Below are positions 6,242 through 14,393 of a stretch of DNA of 14,442 bases, piece after piece (the stretch's first letter is position 1; every line of letters begins with the position of its first letter). The position numbers and the translations under genes were made by a program. The DNA is from an uncultured Eubacteriales bacterium (GTDB taxonomy: Bacteria; Bacillota; Clostridia; Lachnospirales; Anaerotignaceae), in assembly GCA_900548595.1 (NCBI GenBank), contig URLB01000047.1, forward strand, positions 1-14,442, written 5' to 3'. The notes under the pieces are model-generated. The model did no database searches. It had not been told where the DNA came from and saw only the letters and a list, made by a program, of their open reading frames with translations.

Positions 6242-7009
6242 TTATTTGCTTTCCCACATTATTGTATTGCTTCCGTTTTTGTCGACATAAACGATTTTAT
6301 CCACCTTTTCAAATTGAAGCGTAGAAGACGATGTATTCATGGAAGAAGTTTTATTGTTAAGTATAGTTGTTTTAAAAGCGTAAATATACAGTGTGGTTTC
6401 GCCGTTTTCCGTTTTGTATTCGCTGTCGATATAGTCAAGCACATACGGAGAATTAAAGGAAATGAGGGATACATATTCACAGCTGTCAAGCAAACTTTGA
6501 GAAACGCCTATACCGTCATAACCTGTTCCCGGAATTTCGATAACGAACTCAGGCTGAGAATTGTTATTCAGAGGGTCTTTTGATATATTTACCGAAAATT
6601 CTTCGTCAGCTTCCGATTTGCTTGATATTTCTTCTGTAGGATAGACAGAAGCCGTTGCGGAAACTTTTTCAACGGGGATATTTTTTAAAGGCGTGTTAAA
6701 TAGCAGCTGTGCCCCTCCCAAAACAACGATTACTGCAGCTATACCTGCGATTACCGCGGTTTTAGTTCTTTTGTTAAGCTTTTTGTTTATCTTTTTGAAA
6801 AGTTCTTTATCGTCTCCGCTTTTTGACGCTAATTGTTTTTCGCTTGAGGAATTGCGGCAGTCGCTTTTCATTGTCTCATAAATATTTCGGCATTCCTTGC
6901 AGTGATCAAGATGTTCTTTTACGGCTTCTGCCGTAACTTCGTTAGACAGATTATCAATACAACTTGGGAGAAGATCCCTTAAAATTTCACAAGGTAGATT
7001 ATATTTCAT
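6242..7009 (-). CDS. Zinc-finger (ZAS/HC2-type) transmembrane anti-sigma factor
   Basis: The 255-residue protein starts with a putative zinc-binding anti-sigma domain (about residues 5-48). It has the hallmark His-x3-Cys-x2-Cys (His33, Cys37, Cys40), with Cys7 and Cys17 upstream as further possible ligands. A Lys-rich linker leads to one membrane segment (about 82-104). The outer domain (about 105-255) is Ser/Thr/Asn-rich and not recognised. The inner domain should hold the partner ECF sigma factor inactive, and the ectodomain may sense an envelope signal. The start overlaps the end of the sigma gene by 11 bases, which fits coupled translation of a regulator pair. The neighbouring convergent gene ends just beyond its stop. 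Confidence 0.87.
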   Translation of the reverse strand: MKYNLPCEILRDLLPSCIDNLSNEVTAEAVKEHLDHCKECRNIYETMKSDCRNSSSEKQLASKSGDDKELFKKINKKLNKRTKTAVIAGIAAVIVVLGGAQLLFNTPLKNIPVEKVSATASVYPTEEISSKSEADEEFSVNISKDPLNNNSQPEFVIEIPGTGYDGIGVSQSLLDSCEYVSLISFNSPYVLDYIDSEYKTENGETTLYIYAFKTTILNNKTSSMNTSSSTLQFEKVDKIVYVDKNGSNTIMWESK

Positions 7010-7487
7010 TTTCCATCAATCCTTTCAATTTGCTTTTACAACGGTAAAAAGTTACTCTTGCCCAGTTTTCGCTTTTACCGAGTACGTTTCCTATTTCTTT
7101 AAACGACAGTCCGGCAAAAATTCTTAAATATACAATGTCTTTTGCGGCTTCGTCCAGTTTCATCAGCTGTCTGTACAGTAGTAAATTTTCATCTTTTTTT
7201 ATTATTTTGTCTTCGGGCGACGGCAAATTATCCGAAACGAGAATTTCGCTGTCCAGAGAAATATTCTTAAAATCTTTTTTGCCTATGTAATCAAAATATG
7301 TATTTTTGGCTATGGCACAAAGCCATGTGAATATTTTTCCGCCTTTGAAGCTGTCTATGTTCTTTATGGCTTTGAAAAAAGTCTCTGCCGTTATATCATC
7401 GGCAATTGTTGGATTTCCGCACAGGCTTAATACATATTTTTTTAACGGAACCGCATAGTCGGCGTATATTTTTTCTATATCGGTCAA
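6999..7487 (-). CDS. ECF RNA polymerase sigma factor, TTG start
   Basis: A 162-residue sigma-70-family ECF factor. Region 2 (about residues 5-70) includes Ala-Asp-Asp-Ile-Thr-Ala-Glu-Thr-Phe and Lys-Ile-Phe-Thr-Trp-Leu-Cys-Ala-Ile-Ala. Region 4 (about 105-158) includes Ala-Lys-Asp-Ile-Val-Tyr-Leu-Arg and the helix-turn-helix Ser-Phe-Lys-Glu-Ile-Gly-Asn-Val-Leu-Gly. The frame is open further upstream (to 7643), which would add 52 residues unlike any sigma factor and run into pepF. The TTG at 7485-7487 is chosen because AGGAGGTG precedes it by eight bases and gives the standard length. It is followed by its zinc-finger anti-sigma partner, overlapping by 11 bases. A consensus-like ECF promoter lies just upstream, suggesting autoregulation. 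Confidence 0.92.
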   Translation of the reverse strand: MTDIEKIYADYAVPLKKYVLSLCGNPTIADDITAETFFKAIKNIDSFKGGKIFTWLCAIAKNTYFDYIGKKDFKNISLDSEILVSDNLPSPEDKIIKKDENLLLYRQLMKLDEAAKDIVYLRIFAGLSFKEIGNVLGKSENWARVTFYRCKSKLKGLMENEI

Positions 7488-7511
7488 CTGTTTTTCACCT
7501 CCTGTACCTAT

Positions 7512-7539
7512 GAAACGGATGAAAGGATATTTCGTTACA
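7512..7539 (-). promoter_or_regulatory. ECF-type autoregulatory promoter of the minus-strand sigma operon
   Basis: Read on the minus strand, TGTAAC (7539-7534), a 16-base spacer and CGTTTC (7517-7512). This closely fits ECF promoters (TGwAAC, 16 bases, CGTnT). It lies just after the pepF terminator and about 24 bases before the TTG start. Confidence 0.6.
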
Positions 7540-7545
7540 GCATTA

Positions 7546-7576
7546 TAAAAAATCCTTTCGGAAATACCGAAAGGAT
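7546..7576 (-). terminator. Intrinsic terminator of pepF
   Basis: A perfect 10-base stem on the minus strand (ATCCTTTCGG / CCGAAAGGAT, five-base loop) is followed by five T. It starts six bases after the pepF stop and separates pepF from the sigma operon. Confidence 0.93.
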
Positions 7577-7581
7577 ATGAA

Positions 7582-9384
7582 TTATTTTGTAAGATTTTCC
7601 ATTTTATCGAGCAAGCCTTTGAATACTTCCATAGCCGCTTCAATCGGCTTCTTTGAGGTCATGTCTACGCCTGCGCCTTTAAGCAGGTCGATAGAATATT
7701 CCGAGCAGCCTTTTCTGAGAAAATCCATATATTTGTCAACAGCCGGCTGCCCTTCGTTCAGAATACCTTTGGACAATGCTATTGCAGCGCTGTATCCCGT
7801 TGCATACTGATATACATAATAGGCATTATAAAAATGAGGAATTCTCGCCCATTCAATATCTATATATTTGTCGATAGTTATATCGTTTCCGAAATATAAT
7901 CGGTTAAGGTCATGGTAAACAGCCGACAGGTTATCGCATGTGAGCGGTGTGCCCGAAGCAGACATCTCGTGAGCCTTTTTCTCAAATTCGGCAAACATTG
8001 TCTGACGGAAAAGGGTTCCTCTGAACTGTTCCATGAAATAGTTAATTAGATAAAGCTGTCTTGTTTTATCGGTTTCGGTATTAAGAAGGTACTCCATGAG
8101 AAGAGCCTCGTTACAGGTAGAGGCTACCTCGGCTACAAATATTTTATGCCCCGAATATACAAACGGCTGTTTTTCCCATGTAAAATAGCTGTGGAGCGCA
8201 TGTCCCATTTCGTGCGCTACTGTAAACATGCTGTTTACGGTATCGTTATGATTGAGGAGAACGTACGGATGACCTCCGAAAGCTCCCCATGAATATGCTC
8301 CGCTGCGTTTTCCTTTGTTTTCGTATACGTCTATCCAACCGCCGTCGAAGCCTTTCTGCAATGCGTCGGTGTACTCCTTGCCCATTACGGATAAAGCTTT
8401 TTTTACGGTTACTTTTGCCTCATCGTACGGTACTGACCAGTTTACGTCTTTTACAAGAGGCGCATAAAGGTCGTACATATGCAGTTCGTCTACGCCGAGA
8501 AGTTTTTTTCTCAATGCGACGTAACGGTACATGAGAGGCAGAGCGTCATGCACAGCATCTATAAGATTATCATAAACGGATGTCGGTATATTGTCGTCCT
8601 CCAAAGCCATCTCAAGGGGCGAAGCATAATTACGAACCGTTGAATAAAAAATATCATTCTTAACCGAAGCGTTGTATGCTGCGGCAATGGTGTTTTTTTG
8701 TTTAAGATATGTTTCATAGAGAGTGTCGAAAGCTGATTTACGGAGAACTCTGTCCTCGCTTTCCAGGTACGAGATATACTTACCGTGGCTGAGGGTATGC
8801 TTGCTGCCGTTACGGTCGGTTACGTCCGGGAATACCATATCTGCTTCGTTAAGCATTGTAAATATTGTCTGCGCAGAAGAGGATATTTCGTCTGTTTTTG
8901 CCAGTATCCTTTCTTCGGACTCGGATAAAGTATGCTTTTTTTGACGGATTATACCGTCGAGAAAATGGTTGTAAATTTTAAGCGGTTCATACTGTTCGCA
9001 GAAATTTTTGATAGTGCTTTCCGAAAGTTCTGCGATTTTCGGACCGATAAACGAGCAGAGCGACATTACCTTTACGGCTAGTGCGTCTGCTTTCCCCGAT
9101 AATTCCTGATATTTTGGATTTGTACTGTCCTCGTGGAATTTCATATATGCGTATACATATATTCTGTCGAGCTCTTCCGAAAGGTTATTATAAAACTTAA
9201 GAGCGTCATAAAGACTTTTTCCGTCAGACGTCATTGTGTTTTTATAATTTTCGATAGAAGAAGCTTTTTCTTCCAATTCTTTGTATTTTTCCGTCCATAT
9301 ATCGTCGGAGGCGAACAAATCCTCCGTATGCCATGTATAGTTTTTATCTGCTTCACTTCTTAAAGGAAGTTTATTTTCTGCCAT
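7582..9384 (-). CDS. pepF: Oligoendopeptidase F (M3 family zinc metallopeptidase)
   Basis: A cytosolic metallopeptidase that cuts short peptides, used in peptide turnover and nutrition. The 600-residue length is normal for PepF. The zinc motif His-Glu-Met-Gly-His lies at about 391-395, and a downstream Glu in a Val-Ala-Glu-Val-Ala-Ser-Thr-Cys-Asn-Glu stretch gives the third ligand. The N-terminal oligopeptidase F domain (about 110-190) and the peptidase M3 domain (about 200-585) are both complete. No signal peptide is seen. The first in-frame ATG (9414) was rejected in favour of ATG 9382-9384, which follows GAGGTG by seven bases and gives an N-terminus typical of the family. It is a single-gene unit with its own terminator, and shares the 9385-9613 divergent intergenic region with glgA. 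Confidence 0.96.
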   Translation of the reverse strand: MAENKLPLRSEADKNYTWHTEDLFASDDIWTEKYKELEEKASSIENYKNTMTSDGKSLYDALKFYNNLSEELDRIYVYAYMKFHEDSTNPKYQELSGKADALAVKVMSLCSFIGPKIAELSESTIKNFCEQYEPLKIYNHFLDGIIRQKKHTLSESEERILAKTDEISSSAQTIFTMLNEADMVFPDVTDRNGSKHTLSHGKYISYLESEDRVLRKSAFDTLYETYLKQKNTIAAAYNASVKNDIFYSTVRNYASPLEMALEDDNIPTSVYDNLIDAVHDALPLMYRYVALRKKLLGVDELHMYDLYAPLVKDVNWSVPYDEAKVTVKKALSVMGKEYTDALQKGFDGGWIDVYENKGKRSGAYSWGAFGGHPYVLLNHNDTVNSMFTVAHEMGHALHSYFTWEKQPFVYSGHKIFVAEVASTCNEALLMEYLLNTETDKTRQLYLINYFMEQFRGTLFRQTMFAEFEKKAHEMSASGTPLTCDNLSAVYHDLNRLYFGNDITIDKYIDIEWARIPHFYNAYYVYQYATGYSAAIALSKGILNEGQPAVDKYMDFLRKGCSEYSIDLLKGAGVDMTSKKPIEAAMEVFKGLLDKMENLTK

Positions 9385-9534
9385 GTTAATCACCTCTTCA
9401 GAAGTATACCACATATGGCAAACAGTGTATACATTACGTCAAATTAAAAATGACCTTCACAAGAATGAAGGTATTGAAATGCCGTGAAAAGCGCATAATT
9501 ACAAATAAAACGCGAAGTCTGTCATATAAAAATG

Positions 9535-9563
9535 TTGCCACGATAATTATTTGAGTGTATTAT
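9535..9563 (+). promoter_or_regulatory. SigA-type promoter of glgA
   Basis: TTGCCA at 9535-9540, a 17-base spacer and TATTAT at 9558-9563. It lies about 50 bases before the glgA start in the pepF/glgA divergent region (9385-9613). Confidence 0.7.
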
Positions 9564-9613
9564 ATAAATAGTGGGAATATACATAAATATTAATTTGTAG
9601 GGAGGCCGCGAAT

Positions 9614-11056
9614 ATGAAACAGGCAGAAAAGCTAAAGATTTTAATAGTTTCATCTGAAGCTGCGCCGTTTGTCAAAAGCGGCGGATTAGGAGATGTGGTT
9701 GGGTCGCTTCCTAAAGCGCTTAGAAAACTTGGGGCGGATGTAAGAGTTGTTATTCCTAAATTCAGAAAGATAAAAAATGAGAATTATATAGACGTGGAGT
9801 ACCTTGGCGGTTTTGATGTAAAACTCGGTTGGAGAACTCAAAAAGCAGGAGTTTTGTTTAAAAACGGGGAAGTGCCGACATATTTTATAGAAAACGATTT
9901 CTATTTCGGAAGAGACGAATTGTACGGATACGATGACGATAACGAAAGATTCGCATTTTTTTCAAAGGCAGTTTTAGATATGCTTCCGTTTGCGGACTTT
10001 GTCCCGGACATTATACACTGCAACGACTGGCAGACCGGTCCCGTACCGATGCTTTTGAGAGAGACTTATAAAAAAATAACATATTTAAAAGATATTAAAA
10101 CAATCTATACAATACACAATCTTCAGTACCAGGGCAATTTCGACCCTTCATCTATGGAAATGTTGGATTTGCCGTGGTATCTGTATGACAACGGCACAGT
10201 TGAGTTTTACGGAAGAATGAGCTATATGAAAGCCGGACTTGTATACGCCGATATAATAAGCACCGTAAGCGAGACGTATGCCGATGAAATACAGACAGAA
10301 GAATACGGATATGGATTTGACGGTATAATACGCGCGGGAAAAGACAGGTTAAGAGGAATAATAAACGGTATCGATTACGAGGCGAATAATCCCGAAACCG
10401 ATAAACGGATAGACGTTAATTATTCCGCAGATAATGCCGAAGCCAAGAAAGAAAACAAAAGACTTCTTCAGGAACGTCTGGGACTTGAGCAGAGAGGCGT
10501 GCCTATGATTTGCATGATATCAAGGCTTGCGGATCAGAAGGGATTGGATATACTGGCAAACGCCATGGAAAGGTTAATGCAGAATGATATTCAATTCGTA
10601 ATTTTGGGAACGGGCGAAAAAAGATACGAAGACATGTTCAGATATTATGAAAACCGTTGGAAGGGAAGATTTTGCTCCTGCATAATGTTTGACGATACGC
10701 TGGCGCAAAAAATATATGCTTCAGGAGATATGTTCCTTATGCCTTCAAGGTTTGAACCATGCGGTCTTGGACAGATGTTCAGCCTAAGATACGGCACTGT
10801 TCCCGTTGTGAGAAAGACGGGAGGGCTGTCTGATTCCGTTGAACAGTTTAACGGAGAAAACGGCACGGGAAACGGATTTTTATTTGAAACTTATGATGCC
10901 GAAGGCATACTGTGGGCAGTAGGAGAAGCGCTTAAGATATATGCCGATACGGATAAATGGAATACTCTTGTGAAAAACTGCATGAACACTAAACTTTCGT
11001 GGAATGATTCGGCGGAGAAGTACATGGAACTTTATAAAGAAATGCTGAATAATTAA
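9614..11056 (+). CDS. glgA: Glycogen (starch) synthase, ADP-glucose-using GT5 family
   Basis: Transfers glucose from ADP-glucose to the non-reducing end of a growing alpha-1,4-glucan, in the cytosol. At 480 residues it has the normal bacterial GlgA size. The ADP-glucose-binding motif Lys-Ser-Gly-Gly-Leu-Gly-Asp is at 21-27. The C-terminal GT-B half has Ser-Arg-Leu-Ala-Asp-Gln-Lys-Gly near 299-306 and the catalytic-region Arg-Phe-Glu-Pro-Cys-Gly-Leu-Gly at about 379-386, with Glu381. AGGGAGG precedes the start. The other glycogen genes (glgC, glgD, glgB, glgP) are not adjacent, so glgA is a lone gene here. Confidence 0.96.
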   Translation: MKQAEKLKILIVSSEAAPFVKSGGLGDVVGSLPKALRKLGADVRVVIPKFRKIKNENYIDVEYLGGFDVKLGWRTQKAGVLFKNGEVPTYFIENDFYFGRDELYGYDDDNERFAFFSKAVLDMLPFADFVPDIIHCNDWQTGPVPMLLRETYKKITYLKDIKTIYTIHNLQYQGNFDPSSMEMLDLPWYLYDNGTVEFYGRMSYMKAGLVYADIISTVSETYADEIQTEEYGYGFDGIIRAGKDRLRGIINGIDYEANNPETDKRIDVNYSADNAEAKKENKRLLQERLGLEQRGVPMICMISRLADQKGLDILANAMERLMQNDIQFVILGTGEKRYEDMFRYYENRWKGRFCSCIMFDDTLAQKIYASGDMFLMPSRFEPCGLGQMFSLRYGTVPVVRKTGGLSDSVEQFNGENGTGNGFLFETYDAEGILWAVGEALKIYADTDKWNTLVKNCMNTKLSWNDSAEKYMELYKEMLNN

Positions 11057-11062
11057 TATATT

Positions 11063-11102
11063 ACCCCCATATATTTTTCTGACGGAATGTGGGGGTTTTA
11101 TT
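11063..11102 (+). terminator. glgA terminator hairpin overlapping the next gene's Shine-Dalgarno
   Basis: ACCCCCATAT pairs with ATGTGGGGGT (11087-11096) around a loop of about 14 bases; about 10 pairs including a G-T wobble, followed by TTTTATTTT. The 3' arm GGGGG (11091-11095) is seven bases before the TTG start of the next gene and is the only candidate ribosome binding site there. Confidence 0.8.
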
Positions 11103-12104
11103 TTGAAAACAATTAAAAAAGCATGCGTTTTTATAGGTATGGTTGTTGGAGCCGGTTTTGCATCCGGTCGAGAAATAACGGATTATTTTTTAATATACGG
11201 AGAAAAGTGGAAAATAGGCATATTATTGAGCAGTCTTATGTTTTTTCTCATTTCTTTCGCCGTAACGGATATTATAAACAGGAAAAAGATAAAAAGTTAT
11301 ACGGAATATTTGTCGGTTGTAATCGGCGGAAAGACGGCGGTTTTTACAGAATGGATATCGGGACTTTTCTTTTTTACGATGTTTTTTGCCATGACAGCTG
11401 CCGCGGGATCTGCTGCTGAAGAGATGTTCGGCGTAAATTATCGGGTTGGAGTAGCGGTATCGCTTATTATATGCGCATTTGTAATGAGCAACGGCATGGG
11501 AGCTTTGGAAATACTGAGCGTAGTTTTAGTACCTGCGCTTATTATAGGCATAGCCGCTATCGGGGGAAAGCCTGTCGGTAATCCGAGAATTTTAGCCGAC
11601 TGCGGAGGCTCAATAGTATTATCGTCGATAATATATGTATCCTATAACACAATAAGCACGGCTTCGGTAATAGTGCAGTCAGAAGACGCAGGCGGAAAAT
11701 CGGACTCATTGATAACGGGTGTTATTTGCGGGGCGGCAATGGGCTTTATGGGGATTGTTATAGGAAATGCAATACTTTCGGCTTCCGATAATGTGATAAA
11801 TTCACAGCTTCCGTTTTCGGCTGTTGCCTCATCTTTGGGCGGGATATACAATGCTGTGTACACGCTGGTATTCATAGCGGCGGTTTTTACAACGGCGGTA
11901 TGCAACGGAATAGCGGCGGTAGCTTTTGCCATAGAAAAAATACATATAAACAGGCGAAGGGCAGTGACTTTGCTCATTGCCTCGGCGGCAATGTTTTCGG
12001 TCATAAGTTTTTCGGATTTCGTTTCTAAAATCTATCCGTTGTTCGGTTTGGCAGGGGTTTTGCAAATGTTGAATACGGCAGTCTGCTTCTTTAAGAAAAA
12101 TTAA
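11103..12104 (+). CDS. YkvI-like multi-pass membrane transporter, TTG start
   Basis: A very hydrophobic 333-residue protein with about nine or ten membrane segments. It resembles the uncharacterised YkvI family (LeuT-fold, APC-like transporters). The first helix carries Gly-Met-Val-Val-Gly-Ala-Gly-Phe-Ala-Ser-Gly-Arg-Glu, the glycine-rich unwound segment of such transporters, and is followed by the conserved Phe-x-x-Tyr-Gly. The substrate is unknown. The TTG at 11103 is chosen because it keeps the whole first helix; an ATG 36 bases later would remove half of it. The ribosome binding site appears to be the GGGGG in the glgA terminator stem. The end overlaps a weak hairpin with T run (about 12089-12116) that may terminate it. 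Confidence 0.82.
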   Translation: MKTIKKACVFIGMVVGAGFASGREITDYFLIYGEKWKIGILLSSLMFFLISFAVTDIINRKKIKSYTEYLSVVIGGKTAVFTEWISGLFFFTMFFAMTAAAGSAAEEMFGVNYRVGVAVSLIICAFVMSNGMGALEILSVVLVPALIIGIAAIGGKPVGNPRILADCGGSIVLSSIIYVSYNTISTASVIVQSEDAGGKSDSLITGVICGAAMGFMGIVIGNAILSASDNVINSQLPFSAVASSLGGIYNAVYTLVFIAAVFTTAVCNGIAAVAFAIEKIHINRRRAVTLLIASAAMFSVISFSDFVSKIYPLFGLAGVLQMLNTAVCFFKKN

Positions 12105-12116
12105 GATTTTTTATGA

Positions 12117-12144
12117 TGTACTTTAGATGAAATGGGTATATAAT
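12117..12144 (+). promoter_or_regulatory. Candidate promoter of the DUF5711/CvpA operon
   Basis: A consensus TATAAT at 12139-12144 lies about 30 bases before the start. The best -35 match, TGTACT at 12117-12122 (16-base spacer), is weak. The ribosome binding site GGGAGAG follows at about 12162. Confidence 0.4.
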
Positions 12145-12174
12145 CATTACTAAAGAATTTTTGGGAGAGTTTCT

Positions 12175-13536
12175 ATGTTTTCTGTAAAAAATAACATTAA
12201 AAGACATGTAAAGACAAAAAGCATTATTATAGCGTCTGTCATAATTGCGGTTGCTGTGATTGCTGTTTTGATTATATCGAAGTTTGGCTTTGGAAACGGA
12301 TTTACCGTAACATACAGCGCCGACAGCAAAGTGGCATATCGTACATACGGAACCGACTCGTTGCAGTACACTAAGGACGGTGTTATATATTATAATGAGG
12401 CAGGCACGGCTATATGGAATGACTCATATACAATGACATCGCCTATAGCTGTTGAAAGGAACGATTATACGGCAATCTTCGAAACGGGAGGACGAACCGT
12501 TAAAATGTATAATGAAGAAGGTTTTGTTTACGATGTACAGACGCAGGATACAATATTAAGCGTATCGGTTGCCGAAAACGGAAGCATAGGCGTCATAACA
12601 AACGGTACGTCGTATACTGTAACGGTCTACAGTCCGTCAGGTAATATGCTGTTTCAGCGAGTAGAGTCAGAATCGGGAATATATCCGCTTTGCTGTGATG
12701 TTTCGCCGGACGGTGAAATAATAGCCATAAGCTATATTGATACTACAGGTGTGGAAATCAAATCTAAAATAGGAATGTTTTATATAAATTCCGACACAGG
12801 AGCAGACTATACAGACAGTATGTACGGCGCTGTCGAAAAAAATGACGAGATAATTTTCAAAATGTATTTTATGGGCGGAAACAATTTGATTGCCATAGGA
12901 GACAGAAATATTACAAGCATATCGGCTGCCGGAGTTAAAGAAAGTTCAGTAGAAGTAACTAATGAGATAATGGGCGTCGGATTGTGCGGAAACAAAATAG
13001 CTATGATTTACGGTGAAGAACTTTCCGATAAAGAGGGAGAACTTCCGGGAACTATAGTATTCGTTTCAAGCGGAGGAAAACTTTCAACAGGCGATTCGGC
13101 AGAGGTTGAAACGGACTATTTCATTTGTTCCGACGGAGGTATTGTTGCGGGAAGCGGAACTGCATACTATGGATTCAGCAGTGGCGGACAGCTTATGTGG
13201 TCTGTTACGACAACCGGAAATATTACAGGTATTTATCCGACTTCAAGCATAAACAAATGTATATATACAACAAGGACATGGTCGGCTATGGCAAATATGA
13301 ATAATTTTGATCCCGACTCTTATGACCCCTATGTGGCGACAAATATAATTACAGATGACGGACAAGAGACTGAAAATAAAACAGAAAATATTTCCGGGGA
13401 AGAAAATGAAACGGAAAACGAGAATAGTACATCGGATAAAAATATCTCTGATGAAAAGAAAGAAGAGACGGAGAAAGAAAACAATGAAAAATCTCAGGAG
13501 CAGACTGAGAATAACAAAAATGAAACTCAGAACTGA
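12175..13536 (+). CDS. DUF5711-like membrane-anchored protein with acidic, Asn/Lys-rich tail
   Basis: The 453-residue protein has a short basic N-terminus and one membrane segment (about residues 17-36). A large outer domain (about 45-390) of repeated beta-strand units follows, with recurrent Asp-Gly/Asn-Gly turns such as 'SPDGEIIAISYID', suggesting a beta-propeller. This matches the DUF5711 family of Firmicute membrane proteins, which has no assigned function. The last about 60 residues are a low-complexity tail of Glu, Asn and Lys. The next gene, cvpA-like, begins 24 bases after the stop, so the two form an operon. No catalytic motif was found. Confidence 0.75.
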   Translation: MFSVKNNIKRHVKTKSIIIASVIIAVAVIAVLIISKFGFGNGFTVTYSADSKVAYRTYGTDSLQYTKDGVIYYNEAGTAIWNDSYTMTSPIAVERNDYTAIFETGGRTVKMYNEEGFVYDVQTQDTILSVSVAENGSIGVITNGTSYTVTVYSPSGNMLFQRVESESGIYPLCCDVSPDGEIIAISYIDTTGVEIKSKIGMFYINSDTGADYTDSMYGAVEKNDEIIFKMYFMGGNNLIAIGDRNITSISAAGVKESSVEVTNEIMGVGLCGNKIAMIYGEELSDKEGELPGTIVFVSSGGKLSTGDSAEVETDYFICSDGGIVAGSGTAYYGFSSGGQLMWSVTTTGNITGIYPTSSINKCIYTTRTWSAMANMNNFDPDSYDPYVATNIITDDGQETENKTENISGEENETENENSTSDKNISDEKKEETEKENNEKSQEQTENNKNETQN

Positions 13537-13559
13537 GTTTTTGATCGAAGGTGGCGTTG

Positions 13560-14273
13560 ATGGGAGCCGAAATGGCTGTTAAATTTACATATCTTGATGT
13601 AATAGTTTTATTGACATTGGCAATATTTGCGGTTATTAATGCAAGAAAAGGGATTGCGGGAGCGTTGCTTAAATTTATGCCTACACTTTTAGCGATACTA
13701 ATGTCTTGGAAATTAAGCGGAAGTGTAATAAAATATGTCAGAGATACGGCTGTATTTTCTTTTGTAATGGGAAAAATCGAAAATGGACTGAATTTGGAAA
13801 ATATACTGCCAGACATGGCGGCGAGCGCCCAGAATGAAATAATATCGGGTATGCCTATTCCTGATTTTATAAAAAACGCTATTGTAAGCAATAATAATTC
13901 CGTGGTATATAATATTTTTAATGCCGAGACTCTTCAGCAATATATAGCCGGATTTTTGACGAATATACTTATAAGCATAGTGGTTGTGGTAATCTTATAT
14001 TTTTTAGGACTCATTATAGGAAAGGCAGTGCTGAAAATTTTAGATACGGCTAATGATCTACCTGTAATCGGGTTTTTCAGCAAAAGCGGAGGGTTTATAA
14101 TAGGGTTACTTAAAGGCGTATGCGTTATATGGATAGCGGGAATTATAATTACATTCTTCTGCTATAAACCTTGGGCTGCGGAGTTTATATCCGTTTTGGA
14201 AAGTTCCTTTGCGGCAGGATGGCTTTACAAAAACAACATTTTGTTGTATGTTGTACTTAACATAATAGCGTAA
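13560..14273 (+). CDS. cvpA: CvpA-family membrane protein
   Basis: A 237-residue integral membrane protein. It opens with a helix about 10 residues in, then an Asn-Ala-Arg-Lys-Gly-Ile-Ala-Gly-Ala stretch, as in CvpA (colicin V production) proteins (Asp-x(10-15)-Arg-Gly pattern). More membrane helices lie at about 130-155 and 180-200. CvpA proteins occur widely in bacteria and are linked to envelope integrity and surface traits, but their molecular role is unclear. Frame-open GTG 13551 and ATG 13572 are other possible starts; ATG 13560 was chosen because GAAGGTGG lies six bases upstream. It is co-transcribed with the DUF5711-like gene. The pairing of DUF5711 with a CvpA protein suggests a common envelope role, as inference. 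Confidence 0.82.
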   Translation: MGAEMAVKFTYLDVIVLLTLAIFAVINARKGIAGALLKFMPTLLAILMSWKLSGSVIKYVRDTAVFSFVMGKIENGLNLENILPDMAASAQNEIISGMPIPDFIKNAIVSNNNSVVYNIFNAETLQQYIAGFLTNILISIVVVVILYFLGLIIGKAVLKILDTANDLPVIGFFSKSGGFIIGLLKGVCVIWIAGIIITFFCYKPWAAEFISVLESSFAAGWLYKNNILLYVVLNIIA

Positions 14274-14317
14274 AAAATGAGTTAATTAAAAAAACATAAT
14301 AAATTGTAAAAAAGTTG

Positions 14318-14347
14318 TTGACAAATCATAAATAACTATGGTAATAT
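14318..14347 (+). promoter_or_regulatory. Strong SigA promoter of the tRNA gene(s)
   Basis: A perfect TTGACA -35 at 14318-14323, an 18-base spacer and TAATAT at 14342-14347 preceded by TGG. It lies about 45 bases before the tRNA and is typical of stable RNA promoters. Confidence 0.75.
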
Positions 14348-14393
14348 ATCTAGGCGACTGAATAAGAAATAAAAATTAAATAAAGTTGCCTAC

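Noticed and set aside
6314..6881. Plus-strand open frames opposite the anti-sigma gene
   Set aside because: No ribosome binding site, no family features and fully overlapped by a convincing minus-strand gene pair.
9385..9450. TTGACG and TATACT on the minus strand as a pepF promoter
   Set aside because: They are 28 bases apart, too far to act together, and no good partner was found for either.
9453..9472. Small hairpin ACCTTC/GAAGGT in the pepF-glgA intergenic region
   Set aside because: Six pairs with an eight-base loop and no T run; too weak to be called a terminator or riboswitch.
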